Assembly (NCBI GenBank): GCA_017311315.1
Contig: CM029620.1
Span: 1,493,787-1,557,786, forward strand
DNA: 64,000 nt
Direction: 5' to 3'
From: Dendrocalamus latiflorus
Taxonomy: Eukaryota; Streptophyta; Magnoliopsida; Poales; Poaceae
A program made the position numbers and the translations under genes. The notes under the pieces are model-generated. The model had not been told where the DNA came from. It saw only the letters and a program-made list of their open reading frames with translations, and ran no database searches. Shown piece after piece: positions 54,110 to 64,000 of the stretch; within the stretch, counting starts at the first letter, position 1, and each line of letters starts with the position of its first letter.

Positions 54110-55110
54110 GAGTGAAGAGTACATTAATGACATTTTTTGCTTTTACATGTGTTGCCGAGGAAGATATGTTGAATAAGGGGGTGGAATATATGTACTGTTA
54201 ATGCATTGATTGCAAGAATCTAAAGGTGTTTAAGAATTGAGAGCAGATTGAAGTGCACTTGATTTAAAGGGGTTTCAAAAAGGGGTATGCACGTTGGACT
54301 AGTCATGGTGAAGAGCAGATTACACAGGAAGGTAGTAACAATGACATCGCCGATGAAGTCAATGATATGCACTAGATGATTATGTCGATTGTGAATCTGA
54401 TTCGGATAGTCTGAATGATGATAATCTGGATCAGATACTTCGCGATGTAGAAGGAAACCATGATGAGAGAGAGCATGCTAAATTCCAAGGCTTGATGGAG
54501 GTCTTAGAGAAACATCTGTTCACGTGCTTAGAGAAACCTTTGTTCACATGCTGCAAGACAAAGTACACGAGGTTGCCAGCCATGCTTGAACTGCTGAAAT
54601 TGAAGGCAAGCAACAGTTGGTCGGATAATAGTTTCACGGCACGGTTAGATCTTTTAGTAGACATGCTTCTAGAGGGAAACGAGTTGCCAAAATTCACCTA
54701 CAAAGCCAAGAAGATTCTTTGTCCATCGGAAATGGAAGTAGAAAGAATACATACATGTCTGGATGACTGCATCCTCTACCGTAAAGAGTATGCAAATATG
54801 CATGTAGGTTCGGTATGCCATGCATCCCGATACAAGTGTAAGAATCAATCAGATGACGGTGAGGGAATAGAGGTGAAGAGAGAACCTCCTGCTAAGGTGG
54901 CATGGTTTCTTCCTGTAATGCCCCATCTAAAGCGGTTTTTTGCAAACCTAAAGTAGGCAAAACTGCTGCGTTGGCACTCAGAGGAGAATAAGAAGGATGG
55001 AATGGTAACATGCCTTGCTAATTCCACTGAGTGGAGAAACATCAATTGGATTTTTGCATACTTCAATGCAGAACCGAGGAATATAACATTTGGATTGAGT
55101 ACAATGGAAT
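54110..55110 (+). pseudogene. CACTA transposase (TNP2-like) N-terminal remnant
   Basis: An N-terminal transposase-associated segment (CIDCKNLKVFKN, GYARWTSHGEE, 54150-54320) contains stops. A TNP2 block follows (LLKLKASNSWSDNSF, LPKFTYKAKKILCPSEMEVE, CILYRKEYAN, PPAKVAWFLPVMPHLKRFFA; 54492-54953), then TAG at 54954, then LLRWHSEENKKDGMV, EWRNINWIF and ITFGLSTME. The later TNP2 parts with the catalytic residues are absent, so it cannot supply transposase. Confidence 0.8.
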
Positions 55111-55179
55111 GAACCTCTCGATAACATGAGTAGCTGACATAGTACTTAGCCCATGACTCTCTGCATCTACACTCGACCC

Positions 55180-56035
55180 ATGCTTGGTCTCCATGGATAC
55201 CATTGAGGAGGATGCATCCTTTGTCGAGAATTACATGACGAAGGCATTGGAGGCTTACCGTGACAAGGAATTCATACCTATGCCCTATAATTATGGGTAA
55301 GTGCTACACTAGTGTATATACTTGTTGATTGTAATTTATAAGCAAGACAAACTTAGGTTTAATGACCATGACATACCTGTGTAGGTTCCACTGGATTCTA
55401 ATTAAAATTATACTACAATAGAATAGGGTAATATACCTTGATTCCCTAAAGAGGAACAAAATCGATTACATAGTTGTCCAATAAGTAATCAACATGTAAA
55501 CACATTTCCTCCATAGATAACTGTATTGTAGTCTTTCCTTCCTTTCCAATTATTAAGGCTAACTTTTTGGAATAACATAGGTCATTCACAATGTACGTTG
55601 CAAAGGTATGGAAATCCAAGGGAGGGATCAACGCCCTAGGCACGTTCTAGATTTCTCAATATTCGCTAGTATACATTAATCCTATATAACACTTCGTAGT
55701 AATGCCTCTTGAACTAACAAATTCTATTTTTGCAGTACCACCAGCAGCCTCCGGGAAACAACACTTATGGATTCTATCTTTGCCACAACATGCAACTACA
55801 CATCGGTTCCGTGAAGAACAATCCTGACGCTTGTCAATCTTGCTATAATTATTTCATACTTATCAATTTATATATACACGGCATTGATCTTCCTACCAAT
55901 AGGTTTTGTCTATCACTACAACTCCATTGAGACAGATCAACCTCAAACATATTCCAGGACAGTGTGCTTCTTGATGTCTAAAGTCATAAAAGAAGATGCG
56001 GAGTTCCACAATGTAGGATGAATTTCACTGGATAA
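55180..56035 (+). pseudogene. Ulp1-type cysteine protease remnant of CACTA J
   Basis: EEDASFVENYMTKALEAYRD and FIPMPYNYG (55205-55300) lead into an apparent intron (GTAAGT at 55299). FHWILI (about 55387) and VIYLDSLKR (about 55430) carry the expected His and Asp of a Ulp1 protease. PPGNNTYGFYLCHNM (about 55745) is the active-site Gln/Cys region, where the Cys expected before GFY is replaced by Tyr. A C-terminal block VIKEDAEFHNVG follows. Ulp1-like domains are common in plant CACTA elements. Stops and the missing Cys make it inactive. Confidence 0.65.
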
Positions 56036-56583
56036 GATTGATCTTAATTGTCCATGGATGTATAATTTATTTCTTTTTTATTAATTGATTTGTGAAATAT
56101 ATGTTCTTGTTTATGAAATGAATGAATGCGAATTGAATGTATATATACTATGTTGATCTGCTAGCTTGTTTCAAAGAGCATGGCTACTATTTCCTGAGGC
56201 TAGCCAACAAACAGAAATAGATTGAGAAATAGAAAAGAATATCACAGACGGTTATTAACTCATAACCATCTGTGATTGTTTACTATCATAGATGATTTTT
56301 AATAGAAACCATCTCTGATAATAATATATCATAGACGATTTGTGGTTGAAACCATCTATGATAATCAACATATCACAGATAGTTTCTATTAAAACTGTCT
56401 GTGATATTCAACTATCACAGACGATTTCTATTAAAAATTGACTGTGATAATCTTCATAACAGACGGTTCGAAAGCCATCTATGATGACCTCGTATAATTA
56501 CTGACCCATAAATTCAGATGGCTCACGAAACCATCTGTGATGATATTTTTGAACCGTCTGTGATGACATTTTGTATAGTAGTG

Positions 56584-57397
56584 TTGGTAGGTTTTCTGTG
56601 CAAAAGTTTTCCTTGCCGCCCCCTACACAATGTCAAGAATGAGCAAACTGGCAAAGGGACATGCATTAAGAAATAATTTAGGGTAGGCAGCATTTTGCCA
56701 TTGACTTGTGTTTTTGAATACGCTAGATGGAAGTGTTCGTGATTTAGTTAGGGCAGTTGTAATGTAATGTGGGTAGGGTAGGGGAAACCAAAGAAGTACT
56801 ACACTTCACTTCTAGTTCATCACTCGCTTAGGCTTAAGGGGAAGGGAATGCAACTGGTGAACTTACCATAATATTAATTGTTGGTCCAGAACTAGCAGAA
56901 TTACAGGGCTAGATATTATGAATAGTTGTATTCATTACACAACTTTAATTAATGTATGTGATTAATTTACACCATTATAATCTAACCATATTAAAATGAA
57001 TAGTGTAGATCATTTCCTTTTTATATCTAAGGGACAGTCTAAGAAGGTCCAGTATATTGTGTAATGAACAATTGCTAAGTTTGTGGAGTTGGAACTTGAA
57101 ATTTACCCACTTTGCATTTTTCAAAGGTTTTTGTCAGGAAAATCGGTCGGATCATTGGGAGTTGCCGGTCAGACCGCTAGGTGTAGCTGGTTAGACTGCT
57201 AGGAGTTGCTGGTCAGAGTGGAGAGTCGTATGACCGGGTTTTTAATAACAATTGCATTTTTGCAAAGAGGGAGTTTTACACTGGGCTTGACTGGTCTGGC
57301 TAGCCCCTGGTTGGTGGTCAGACTGGTCCTTAGGTTTGTCTCTTAGATTTTTGAAAATAGGCCTTGGGTTGAATTGAATTATGTTGGGTCACTATGC
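56584..57397. other. Spacer without gene
   Basis: No coding region is supported. At 57155-57260 short imperfect repeats of GGTCAGACCGCTAGG type occur about every 25 bases. Confidence 0.5.
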
Positions 57398-59420
57398 GTA
57401 TTTATGTTGCATGAAGCATGTTTTGGTAAATGTGGGTCAAATTGTAAAGAACTCATGTCTGAAAATAATTTCTTTATTTTTTGATGTGTAGGGAAGCTTA
57501 GAGTCAAGCATGGTCAACGGCTAGGATCCGGGCTATGCTCATGAAAGAACTGAGGCCCAGAATAGTCAGGGATGTCAAGTGAGAGGGCTGAGCTCAAGCA
57601 GGGCACAAAGAAGATAGGAAATATTGAAGAGAAGGTTTGAGCGGCGGATTGCACCAAATGACTTAGTCGTTCCAAGTGAGGTACGGTCCTATGGAAGTAG
57701 AATGGAAGAGACTTGCCAATACGTAGCAAGCCATTGGTGCACCTACACGTAGCAAGTCTGGTGATTGCTTGCAAGCTACGGAAATGACTAGAGCAAGGAA
57801 AAGTATTTTGGTAAGGGGGCCAAATACCAAAAAATATATGGATCAAAACCACAACGCTTAGGAGAGCAGTTTAAGTCAAGAATATGCTGAGGAGATCAAG
57901 TGAATCAAAGGCACTTGACTTAGTGGATTCGGGCTCATGTGCTTGGAAAAGCATGCATAAGAAGATGTGTGAGTGAAACCCATATTGTGTGGGGTAAATA
58001 GGTTTTCCCTAAATGTGCTAGTGAATAGTATCTATTAGGTTAAATGTGAGCTGATTCATCTATTTAATGTGTTGAGATGGAAGCTTGCAAACCAACCCTT
58101 CGGCCATTCCATCCTCATGTGTTCTGGAGTTAGGTATAGAGAAGAGTGAGTAATGTGGTGTGCTCTCTTGTCATCCATATGTAGTGGTTGTAAAACTTTT
58201 ATCTTTAAGTTTTGGTTAATTTGCTCTTTGTTCTTATTGGATTCGATATGTTATCTTCCTTGTTAATTTTGTTGTGTGGCAAGGATATGTAAGTGATGAA
58301 GATGACTTAAGGAGATCAAATTTCATCTATCTAGGCACAAGTTTTGTAATATTCTGAAGTTGCCCTGTGATGAGGATATAACAATCCTCAAATTATTATT
58401 TATTTGTAAATGATATTCTTACGTCATTATACTTCTTGAGTATACCCCTTATCTATAAGGAAGAAATTTCACAGGATAATCGTAAGCTATTCTATGACCA
58501 CTCTTTAGTCGTAAGTTCTTTTACGATCACTCCTTAGTTGTAAAGCTCTTCCACAACTACTTCATAGTTGTAAGCTCTCCTACGACAATAATATAGTCGT
58601 AAGTTATCCTGCGACCACCTTGCGGTCGTAGATTTTCCCATGACTAAGTGAAACTTTGACTGGCTTGTCTACGACAACCTGCCACATCGTGGGTCTGTTT
58701 GACAAGGCAGTTAATATGCATGATTATTCCTTGAAATAACTGCGCATAATCTCTCTGACAATAATCGATGCACGATGAGTGAGATACCACGTCTCTCCGA
58801 CAATAATTTCCATAAGACGATTATCACCCAAAGTGTTAAAGCATCTTTTAACATGGAACAGCGGCCACCGCTTCGCAAGCTATATAAATGTTGACGTCAG
58901 GGAGATTGGGGGGTTCCAACTGAAGGAAGAGAGAGGAGGAGGAGAGCTAGACATTCCGCACTATTCTCTCAATTGTAATCGGTTTATTGAGCAATAGCTA
59001 CACAGGAGTAGGGTTATTATTCTCCTAAGAGAAGGTTCGAACCTGCATAAAAATTCCTGCTTTTCTCTATATGATCGTAGCTAGGTCGTATTGAGAGATT
59101 CCCTATATCCAAGAAATTATACATAAGGTCGATACTAAAATATCGACACCATGTTTTTCTTAGATGACCCATCTTGAGATTTCTTGGTTTCAGAGTTTTT
59201 GCTTCGAATTTTTAAGAGAAATAGTTTGCTGTGACATATGAAAACTCATCTAGATCCATCTTAACTATCCTCCGCCCATAAGCAAATTATATAGCAAAAT
59301 TTTATAGTTCGCTCGGTTTTGGTTTAATCTTACTTATCTTTGGGAAAGGTTGGAATTTTGACAAGGTTCCATATGATCGTTGGATAGAATAGGTTTCTGA
59401 GACGCTAAGTAAGGTTTGCG
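57398..59420 (+). repeat. Dispersed repeat, copy 1 (interrupted)
   Basis: 57398-58344 and 59149-59420 align in order with 62410-63740. Shared blocks are AATGTGGGTCAA, GCGACGGATTGCAC-like (57640), AGAGACTTGCC, GTGATTGCTTGCAA-like and GACTTAGTGGATT, and, after the insert, TGACATATG, AAGCCATCTTGACTATC-like and GGAATAGGTTTCTGA-like. Divergence is high. It is an unclassified interspersed repeat with no ORF. Its end is about 180 bp before the start codon of the CCT gene, so it forms part of that gene's upstream region. Confidence 0.6.
58345..59148 (+). mobile_element. Solo-LTR-like insert with 29-bp subrepeats
   Basis: TGTAATATTCTG...ATATCGACA interrupts the dispersed repeat. A TATA-like TATATAAATG is at about 58883. 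Six 29-30-bp units start at 58481, 58510, 58539, 58569, 58598 and 58627, each with a small inverted repeat of TCGTAA...TTACGA type. A clear target duplication was not found, so the LTR label is tentative. Confidence 0.45.
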
Positions 59421-59600
59421 AAAAGTTTTCTCTTTTCCTGAAACAGAGGAGCTGTAAAAACCGCTCCTTGACCCTGTCGAACTAGCGACCATTCAGACCG
59501 CTGTTGTCCATAAATTAAACCACTTCACTCCACCCCAACCCCATTCAAACATCGAGCTAATACATTACACACACAGACAGAGAGAGGGAGGGGGAGAGAG

Positions 59601-60391
59601 ATGTATCACTCGAGCACCTCCTCCTCTTCGTCCTGTTACGGCAATACCGATGGTCCCTTCCTCCCCTCTCAACCGGCGGATCATGCCTTCTTCCTGCCGT
59701 CGTCGTCCGGCTACGGACGTCTCTTCCAGCAGCAGCCCCTAGGACCTAGCTGCCCGCAGGCCCAGCAGGTGATTCCGGCGTCGCCATTAATCCGGCGTGC
59801 GCTGAGCACCGGAGACCTGGTGGCGGATAAGCTGCAGGCTCCGGTGGGGAGGTACAGCGCGGAGGAGCGGCGGGAGCGCATCGACAAGTACCGCAGCAAG
59901 CGCAACCAACGCAACTTCCAAAAGAAGATCACCGTACGTCTCTTGTCGTCTCTTGCTCTACCATGCATGCATATTGACCAATCTCAGTTTAATTTGCTTC
60001 TGTTAATTAATTGCTGGACCAGTACGCTTGCCGGAAGACGCTTGCGGACAGCCGACCGAGGGTGAAGGGCCGCTTCGCGCGCAACGCTGGCGACGCAGCT
60101 GATGCAGAGGAGGCAGATCTTCTTCAGCCGGAACAACCCACACAAACAGGGGCGCCCCTGCAGATGGACGACGGTGATGCTACGATGGTGATGAACCCAA
60201 TAATATTCCCAGCTGGAGGCAACAGCGGCGGCGGCACAACGACGGCCGTGCCGGATTGGTGGCCGGCAATGCAGGAGGCGCTGGCCAGGGAGGAGGGCCA
60301 CCTCTGCGACGCCGACGACGAGGACCTCCTCACCGCCTACCTCGGCGTCTCGTCCATCAACCTCTACTCCTACTCTCCCCGCGGCCACTGA
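59601..60391 (+). CDS. CCT-motif family transcriptional regulator, two exons, 233 aa
   Basis: Exon 1 is 59601-59933 and exon 2 is 60023-60391; the 89-bp intron begins GTACGT and ends CAG. The protein starts MYHSSTSSSSSCYG and has a Ser/Pro/Gln-rich N-terminus. It carries RRALSTGDLVADKL (about 64-77), a motif I associate with short CCT-only proteins. The CCT domain (about 92-134) is split by the intron: RERIDKYRSKRNQRNFQKKI, then YACRKTLADSRPRVKGRFAR. The C-terminus is acidic with WWPAMQEALAREEGH. There is no B-box zinc finger, so it is a CMF-type protein rather than CONSTANS-like. CCT domains bind DNA with NF-Y partners in the nucleus and commonly control flowering time, light or sugar responses; the specific role is not deducible. 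The start is supported by a GA-rich leader (59573-59600) and frame continuity. All conserved CCT residues seem intact, so it is probably functional. Confidence 0.92.
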
Positions 60392-60946
60392 TCCATCTAT
60401 CCATCGGTTCAAATCAAATCAAATTAGCCGCCTCGCCCATGCATCTCCAGCCTCCAGTACTTACCGATGAAATCAAATTCATATTTACTTACTTAGCAAT
60501 GAGTTGCAGATCGATGCACTTGTTTTGTTACTCAATGACCACTGCTGACTTTCTTCTTACGAGAGAATGATTCATTGTGCTTTCAACGGTGCCACTGACG
60601 TGCCAATTCCTACTCTACTAGACCCAAGGGAATTATGGAATCCCTCCAGCCGAGTCGAGGTTCTAATAGCTAGTATATATGAGATATTATTGACGCAGTC
60701 ATATACAACGAACGGAATATAATTTGGAGGACCATGCATGCATCTACTGACAGAGCACATGGAAAATAGGGATTTCGTAAGAAATTCACACAAGAACATC
60801 AAGTGAGAGTAGATTTTCTAATCGTACAAAATTCCGGTAATATTTCTCTCTTTTTTCCCCAAATGGGGCTTGAACCTATTACCATCCTCTCTAAACAAAC
60901 TGTATTGGAACCATTACTGTTATAGCTATAATTTCAACAACTCCAC

Positions 60947-61156
60947 CACTATCAAGATCCGGGGAATTCCCTACGGCCAGATACCATCAGGAAAACCCTA
61001 AAAACCGTTAGTAATGTTGTTTTTAGATGGTCCCGTCAGCATTACGGTGTCAGGAAAAATCTGTGAATTCGTGTGGGCGTAAAAAATCGTCAGGAACCGC
61101 TCTTTTTCCTGACTATTGGCTTGGGACTGCCAGGAATCCGTCACTTTCTGGTAGTG
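60947..61156 (+). mobile_element. 210-bp mini-CACTA element
   Basis: The left end CACTATCAAGATCC and right end TTCTGGTAGTG (CACTACCAGAA on the other strand) are CACTA-type termini. The 3-bp duplication CAC is present at 60944-60946 and 61157-61159. Internal words TCAGGAA / TTCCTGA occur in both orientations. It is non-coding and depends on a transposase elsewhere. It lies about 560 bp downstream of the CCT gene. Confidence 0.7.
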
Positions 61157-61159
61157 CAC

Positions 61160-62409
61160 GAAGTGCCTCGTGTTCTCATCCTCATGGGAAGTGTATAGTA
61201 ACTAGTGTAATTGTCTGCACAATTGCACAGCTAGGTACTATGACACATATGAAAAATGTAAGTTGTATTTTTTTTACGGCTCTGGTACGTATGACTAAAA
61301 CTTTTTGTATTTGTTATACAACTATAATTGTTGTATCATCTATATATACCTAGTTATCTATAACGTTATAGTCTAGCTCCACCAAAATAAGTGGTGGAGA
61401 TCCTTACTTTTTTCTTCTCTTGATTAATGAGAGAATTTTTTATTAATATTAAAATTTATAATCCCCATAGCAAAGAAGGTATCTTGGATCCCATTGTATT
61501 TATATGTTGATGTTAAGCCGAGTTTTTACCCAATTAGAAGTCACTAACTATTTACTGGAACTAGGATTAGAGAAAACTTTTGTGTAAGTAAACTATTGTG
61601 AAGGTAATATTGCATTGCGTACATTTAGATATGCACTGTTTTTTGTCATCAGTACTTTCAATGGTCCAGTTCACTCAGCAATTGGATTACAGGGATAAAA
61701 CAAAGAGAAGAACCAAAAGTAAAAACTATACAAGAAGGCCTTTACTGTCAATGAAATACGAGCAGCACACCAGCTTTTACTTTTATAAAAAAACCATTAG
61801 ATTTGTTAGAAATATGGAGAGGTGTTACCTAGAATAGGTGCATCAGATTCTCAGGTGCTGTATGTGAGATGTGGGGTATCCGATCTTCTCGATGTACGAT
61901 TGTTGATAACTTGTGTAATCAAACGAAAATGCCATGGCCAATACATTGCCAATGCAATGACCGGTGATGAACAAAATCGCTAAATCACACACTTGATAGA
62001 TGTCCACTCGACCGTGCGAAAGTGGAAGCAACGCTCTTAAGAATCACAAAGAATAAGCAAGAATAAAGGTAAAGAGAGTGCACAGCTCTAGGCAAGTACT
62101 TAGCCGGCGGCTAAAACCGTAGAACAATGTACAATGCAATCTGTTTTCTTGAATAAATGCCATCCCAATTTTACATAAAGTGTGCCAAGTTTATATAGGT
62201 CATTAGACATGTATGCAAGATGCCTTAATGTTGACTTGACTTGGATTCGACCTGAAGGGCCATATGATAATGTCCATGATTTTGTTGTTGTTAATCATGT
62301 CATTTTGGTGGAGTGAAAATTTAGAATTTGCAGATTTTTCTGAACAGCTAGTAGAAATGGACAATTTTAGGAAATTTGAGTCATGGGATGATTTGGTGAC
62401 CTAGGTTAG
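61160..62409. other. Spacer without gene
   Basis: AT-rich DNA; short open frames (61598-61837, 61843-62031 minus) have no domain or codon signature. No repeat or RNA gene recognised. Confidence 0.5.
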
Positions 62410-63760
62410 TGGTTACCGGTTGCATGAGACATCTTATTGCTAATGTGGGTCAAGTTATGAAAAACTTATGCCAGGAGGTGATTTATATGTTTTTGAATGT
62501 GCAGGGCCGCTTTGAGTCAACCATGGTCAATGGCAAGTATCGGGGCTACAATCATAGAGAAGCTGAGGCCTCGAATGATTACGGATGCTAGGTGAGATGG
62601 ATGAGCTCAAGCATGACATAAGGAATGCAGGAAATGTTGAAGGAAAGTTCGAGCGACGGATTGCACAATGTGGTTTAGTCAGTCCAATGAGGTGTGGTCC
62701 GATGGAATTGGAACAGGAGAGACTTGCCGGTACATGGCAAGCTAGTAGTGCATCTACATGTGGCAAGCGTGGCGATTGCTTACAATGGAAGGAGATGACC
62801 AAGTCAAGAAAGTGTATTTGTTAGTTTGACCAAAGTACTGGAAATTACCGTGGAGCAAAACCACAGCACTTGAGCGGCGTTTGTGAGAGCAGTTTAGGTC
62901 AAGAAGAAGCTAAAAAGATCAAGTTGGATCAAGGCTAAAGACTTAGTGGATTTAGGCTTATGCGCTTTGAAAAGCGTGTATAAGTGTAGTGTATGAGTTA
63001 AAACCTGTGTCTGTGTGGTTATCAGATTTTCCTCATATGTGCTAAGTGAATAGTATCTACTAAGGGTTAGATGGAGCTGGTAAGCCCATCTAATTAATAG
63101 GTTGGGATAGAGACTTGTAGTTAACCATCTAACTATCCTCTGTTGAGACCAAGTGTTAATGAGTTTTAGGATTAGGGTTTGAGAGAACCTGGGTGTTGTG
63201 GTATGCTCTCTTGTCCTCTAGGTGGAGTGGCTATAACATCTTCATCTTCAAGTAACAATACATCAATCTTGTTCATCTCCAAGGATCCATCTTGTGTTGA
63301 CTGGTTTGCTTTTAATTTAGTTGGTTTTTGCTCTTCGCTCCTTCCTTCTTGATCTTACTATGCCAAGGATACGCAAGAGATTGAGATAATCTCTAGAAAT
63401 TAATCTCCACCCATCTAGACACTTGGTTCATAGGTTCAAGAAGAAACCTAATTTTTACTCTTTTTGGCCTCTCCAAGTAATTTCTTGATCCAACAGTTTG
63501 TACCACAATTTCTTTAGTGTTTTAATTTGCTATGACATATGGGAATACATCCAAAGCCATCTTGACTATCATTCACCCATGAGCAAGTCATATTTACCCT
63601 TGTTGGTTTTTGACCTATTTTTTTGTGCAGCCTTCCTTCAAACGAAAAAGGTTAGAACTTTGGCAATGATGTTCTTGATCATTTATTGGAATAGGTTCTT
63701 GATATTTCAAGTGATTTGGAGCTTTGGTTAAGAGTTAGATCAATTTTAGGTTTTGGTCCT
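62410..63760 (+). repeat. Dispersed repeat, copy 2
   Basis: Uninterrupted counterpart of 57398-59420, in the same orientation, on the other side of the CCT gene. Blocks match in order (TTGAGTCAACCATGGTCAATG, GAGACTTGCCGGTACATGGC, GACTTAGTGGATTTAGGCTT). The segment 63400-63480 lies where copy 1 holds the solo-LTR-like insert. No ORF. Nothing is recognised from 63761 to 64000. Confidence 0.6.
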
Positions 63761-64000
63761 GTTTTGGTGCAGCAAAGCTTCACGAATCAAAAGATCCCAA
63801 TTCCCTCAAATTATTTCAAGATTTTTGGTTGGGATAGGTTTTGAAGGTTATTATCTAGACTTGGTTTAATTTTAAATCTTTTGAATCTATAGATCAAAAC
63901 TTTCATAAATTTTTATTTTTGAAATAGTGTTAGATTTACTGTTCATGGGGCTGAAATTACTTAGTACAATGATTTTCAAAATTTTGGTTTCTTAATCATC

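Larger units (their letters stand above)
53397..56583 (+). mobile_element. Degenerate CACTA (En/Spm) transposon J
   Basis: The right end TATAGTAGTG (to 56583) is a CACTA terminus; the left end AACTACTATAGAAAG (53397) is the same with one change. Subterminal regions (53410-53725 and 56225-56570) are packed with ATCACAGACGGTT / AACCGTCTGTGAT words in both directions, the usual transposase-binding arrays. Flanking triplets ATG and TTG are an imperfect 3-bp duplication. The inside carries broken transposase and Ulp1-like sequence. Confidence 0.85.

Noticed and set aside
55446..55643. Minus-strand 65-codon frame
   Set aside because: It is the shadow of the plus-strand Ulp1-like remnant of CACTA J.

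Overview
The window looks like a grass (Poaceae) nuclear chromosome segment. It has GC-rich LTR promoters, chromovirus, Tat and copia retrotransposons, CACTA transposons and one plant-specific CCT-motif gene. No bacterial, organellar, rRNA or tRNA gene was seen. All calls are by eye from the sequence; no database search was run.

Layout. (1) 1-2024: 3' part of a Ty3/gypsy LTR cut by the window edge. (2) 2025-8529: a minus-strand LTR retroelement (F) with a gag fragment carrying an array of zinc knuckles. It is split by a composite insertion (3463-6586, TSD CCTTG) whose two ends belong to different LTR families: a TRIM-like unit at the left and a 2.3-kb gypsy LTR at the right. (3) 8530-11930: AT-rich spacer and a diverged minus-strand gypsy LTR. 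(4) 11931-29082: a decayed Tat-like element (short LTR, broken gag and protease, no reverse transcriptase, a 42/48-bp tandem array with TATA-like motifs, and an antisense extra gene). A complete chromovirus (copy A, 11945-22953, TSD GTAGT) lies only 14 bp inside its 5' LTR. (5) 29083-31622: a minus-strand LTR with PBS (H), then non-coding DNA. (6) 31623-49543: a three-level nest. Copia-like element D contains minus-strand copia C (TSD AGACT), which contains complete chromovirus B (34540-46074, TSD CTCCA). (7) 49544-53315: unclassified DNA, a MITE-like segment and a rearranged copia (I) holding an inverted pair of reverse-transcriptase fragments. (8) 53397-56583: a degenerate CACTA transposon with TNP2 and Ulp1-like remnants. 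(9) 56584-64000: the only clear host gene, a two-exon CCT-domain regulator (59601-60391). It is flanked by two diverged copies of one dispersed repeat; the upstream copy holds a solo-LTR-like insert, and a 210-bp mini-CACTA with TSD CAC lies downstream.

How it works together. Copies A and B are near-identical Tekay/Del-type chromoviruses: PBS for initiator tRNA-Met, an extra 173-residue ORF, then one gag-protease-RT-RNase H-integrase-chromodomain ORF, then PPT and LTR. B looks intact and very young (LTRs almost identical). A is older and has an early stop in gag. The most interesting signals are the composite element with mismatched ends, the extra ORF conserved under apparent purifying selection, a stem-loop in the LTRs whose stem covaries between families, a palindrome with TCP-like sites upstream of the LTR TATA boxes, and the dimeric tandem array in the Tat element.
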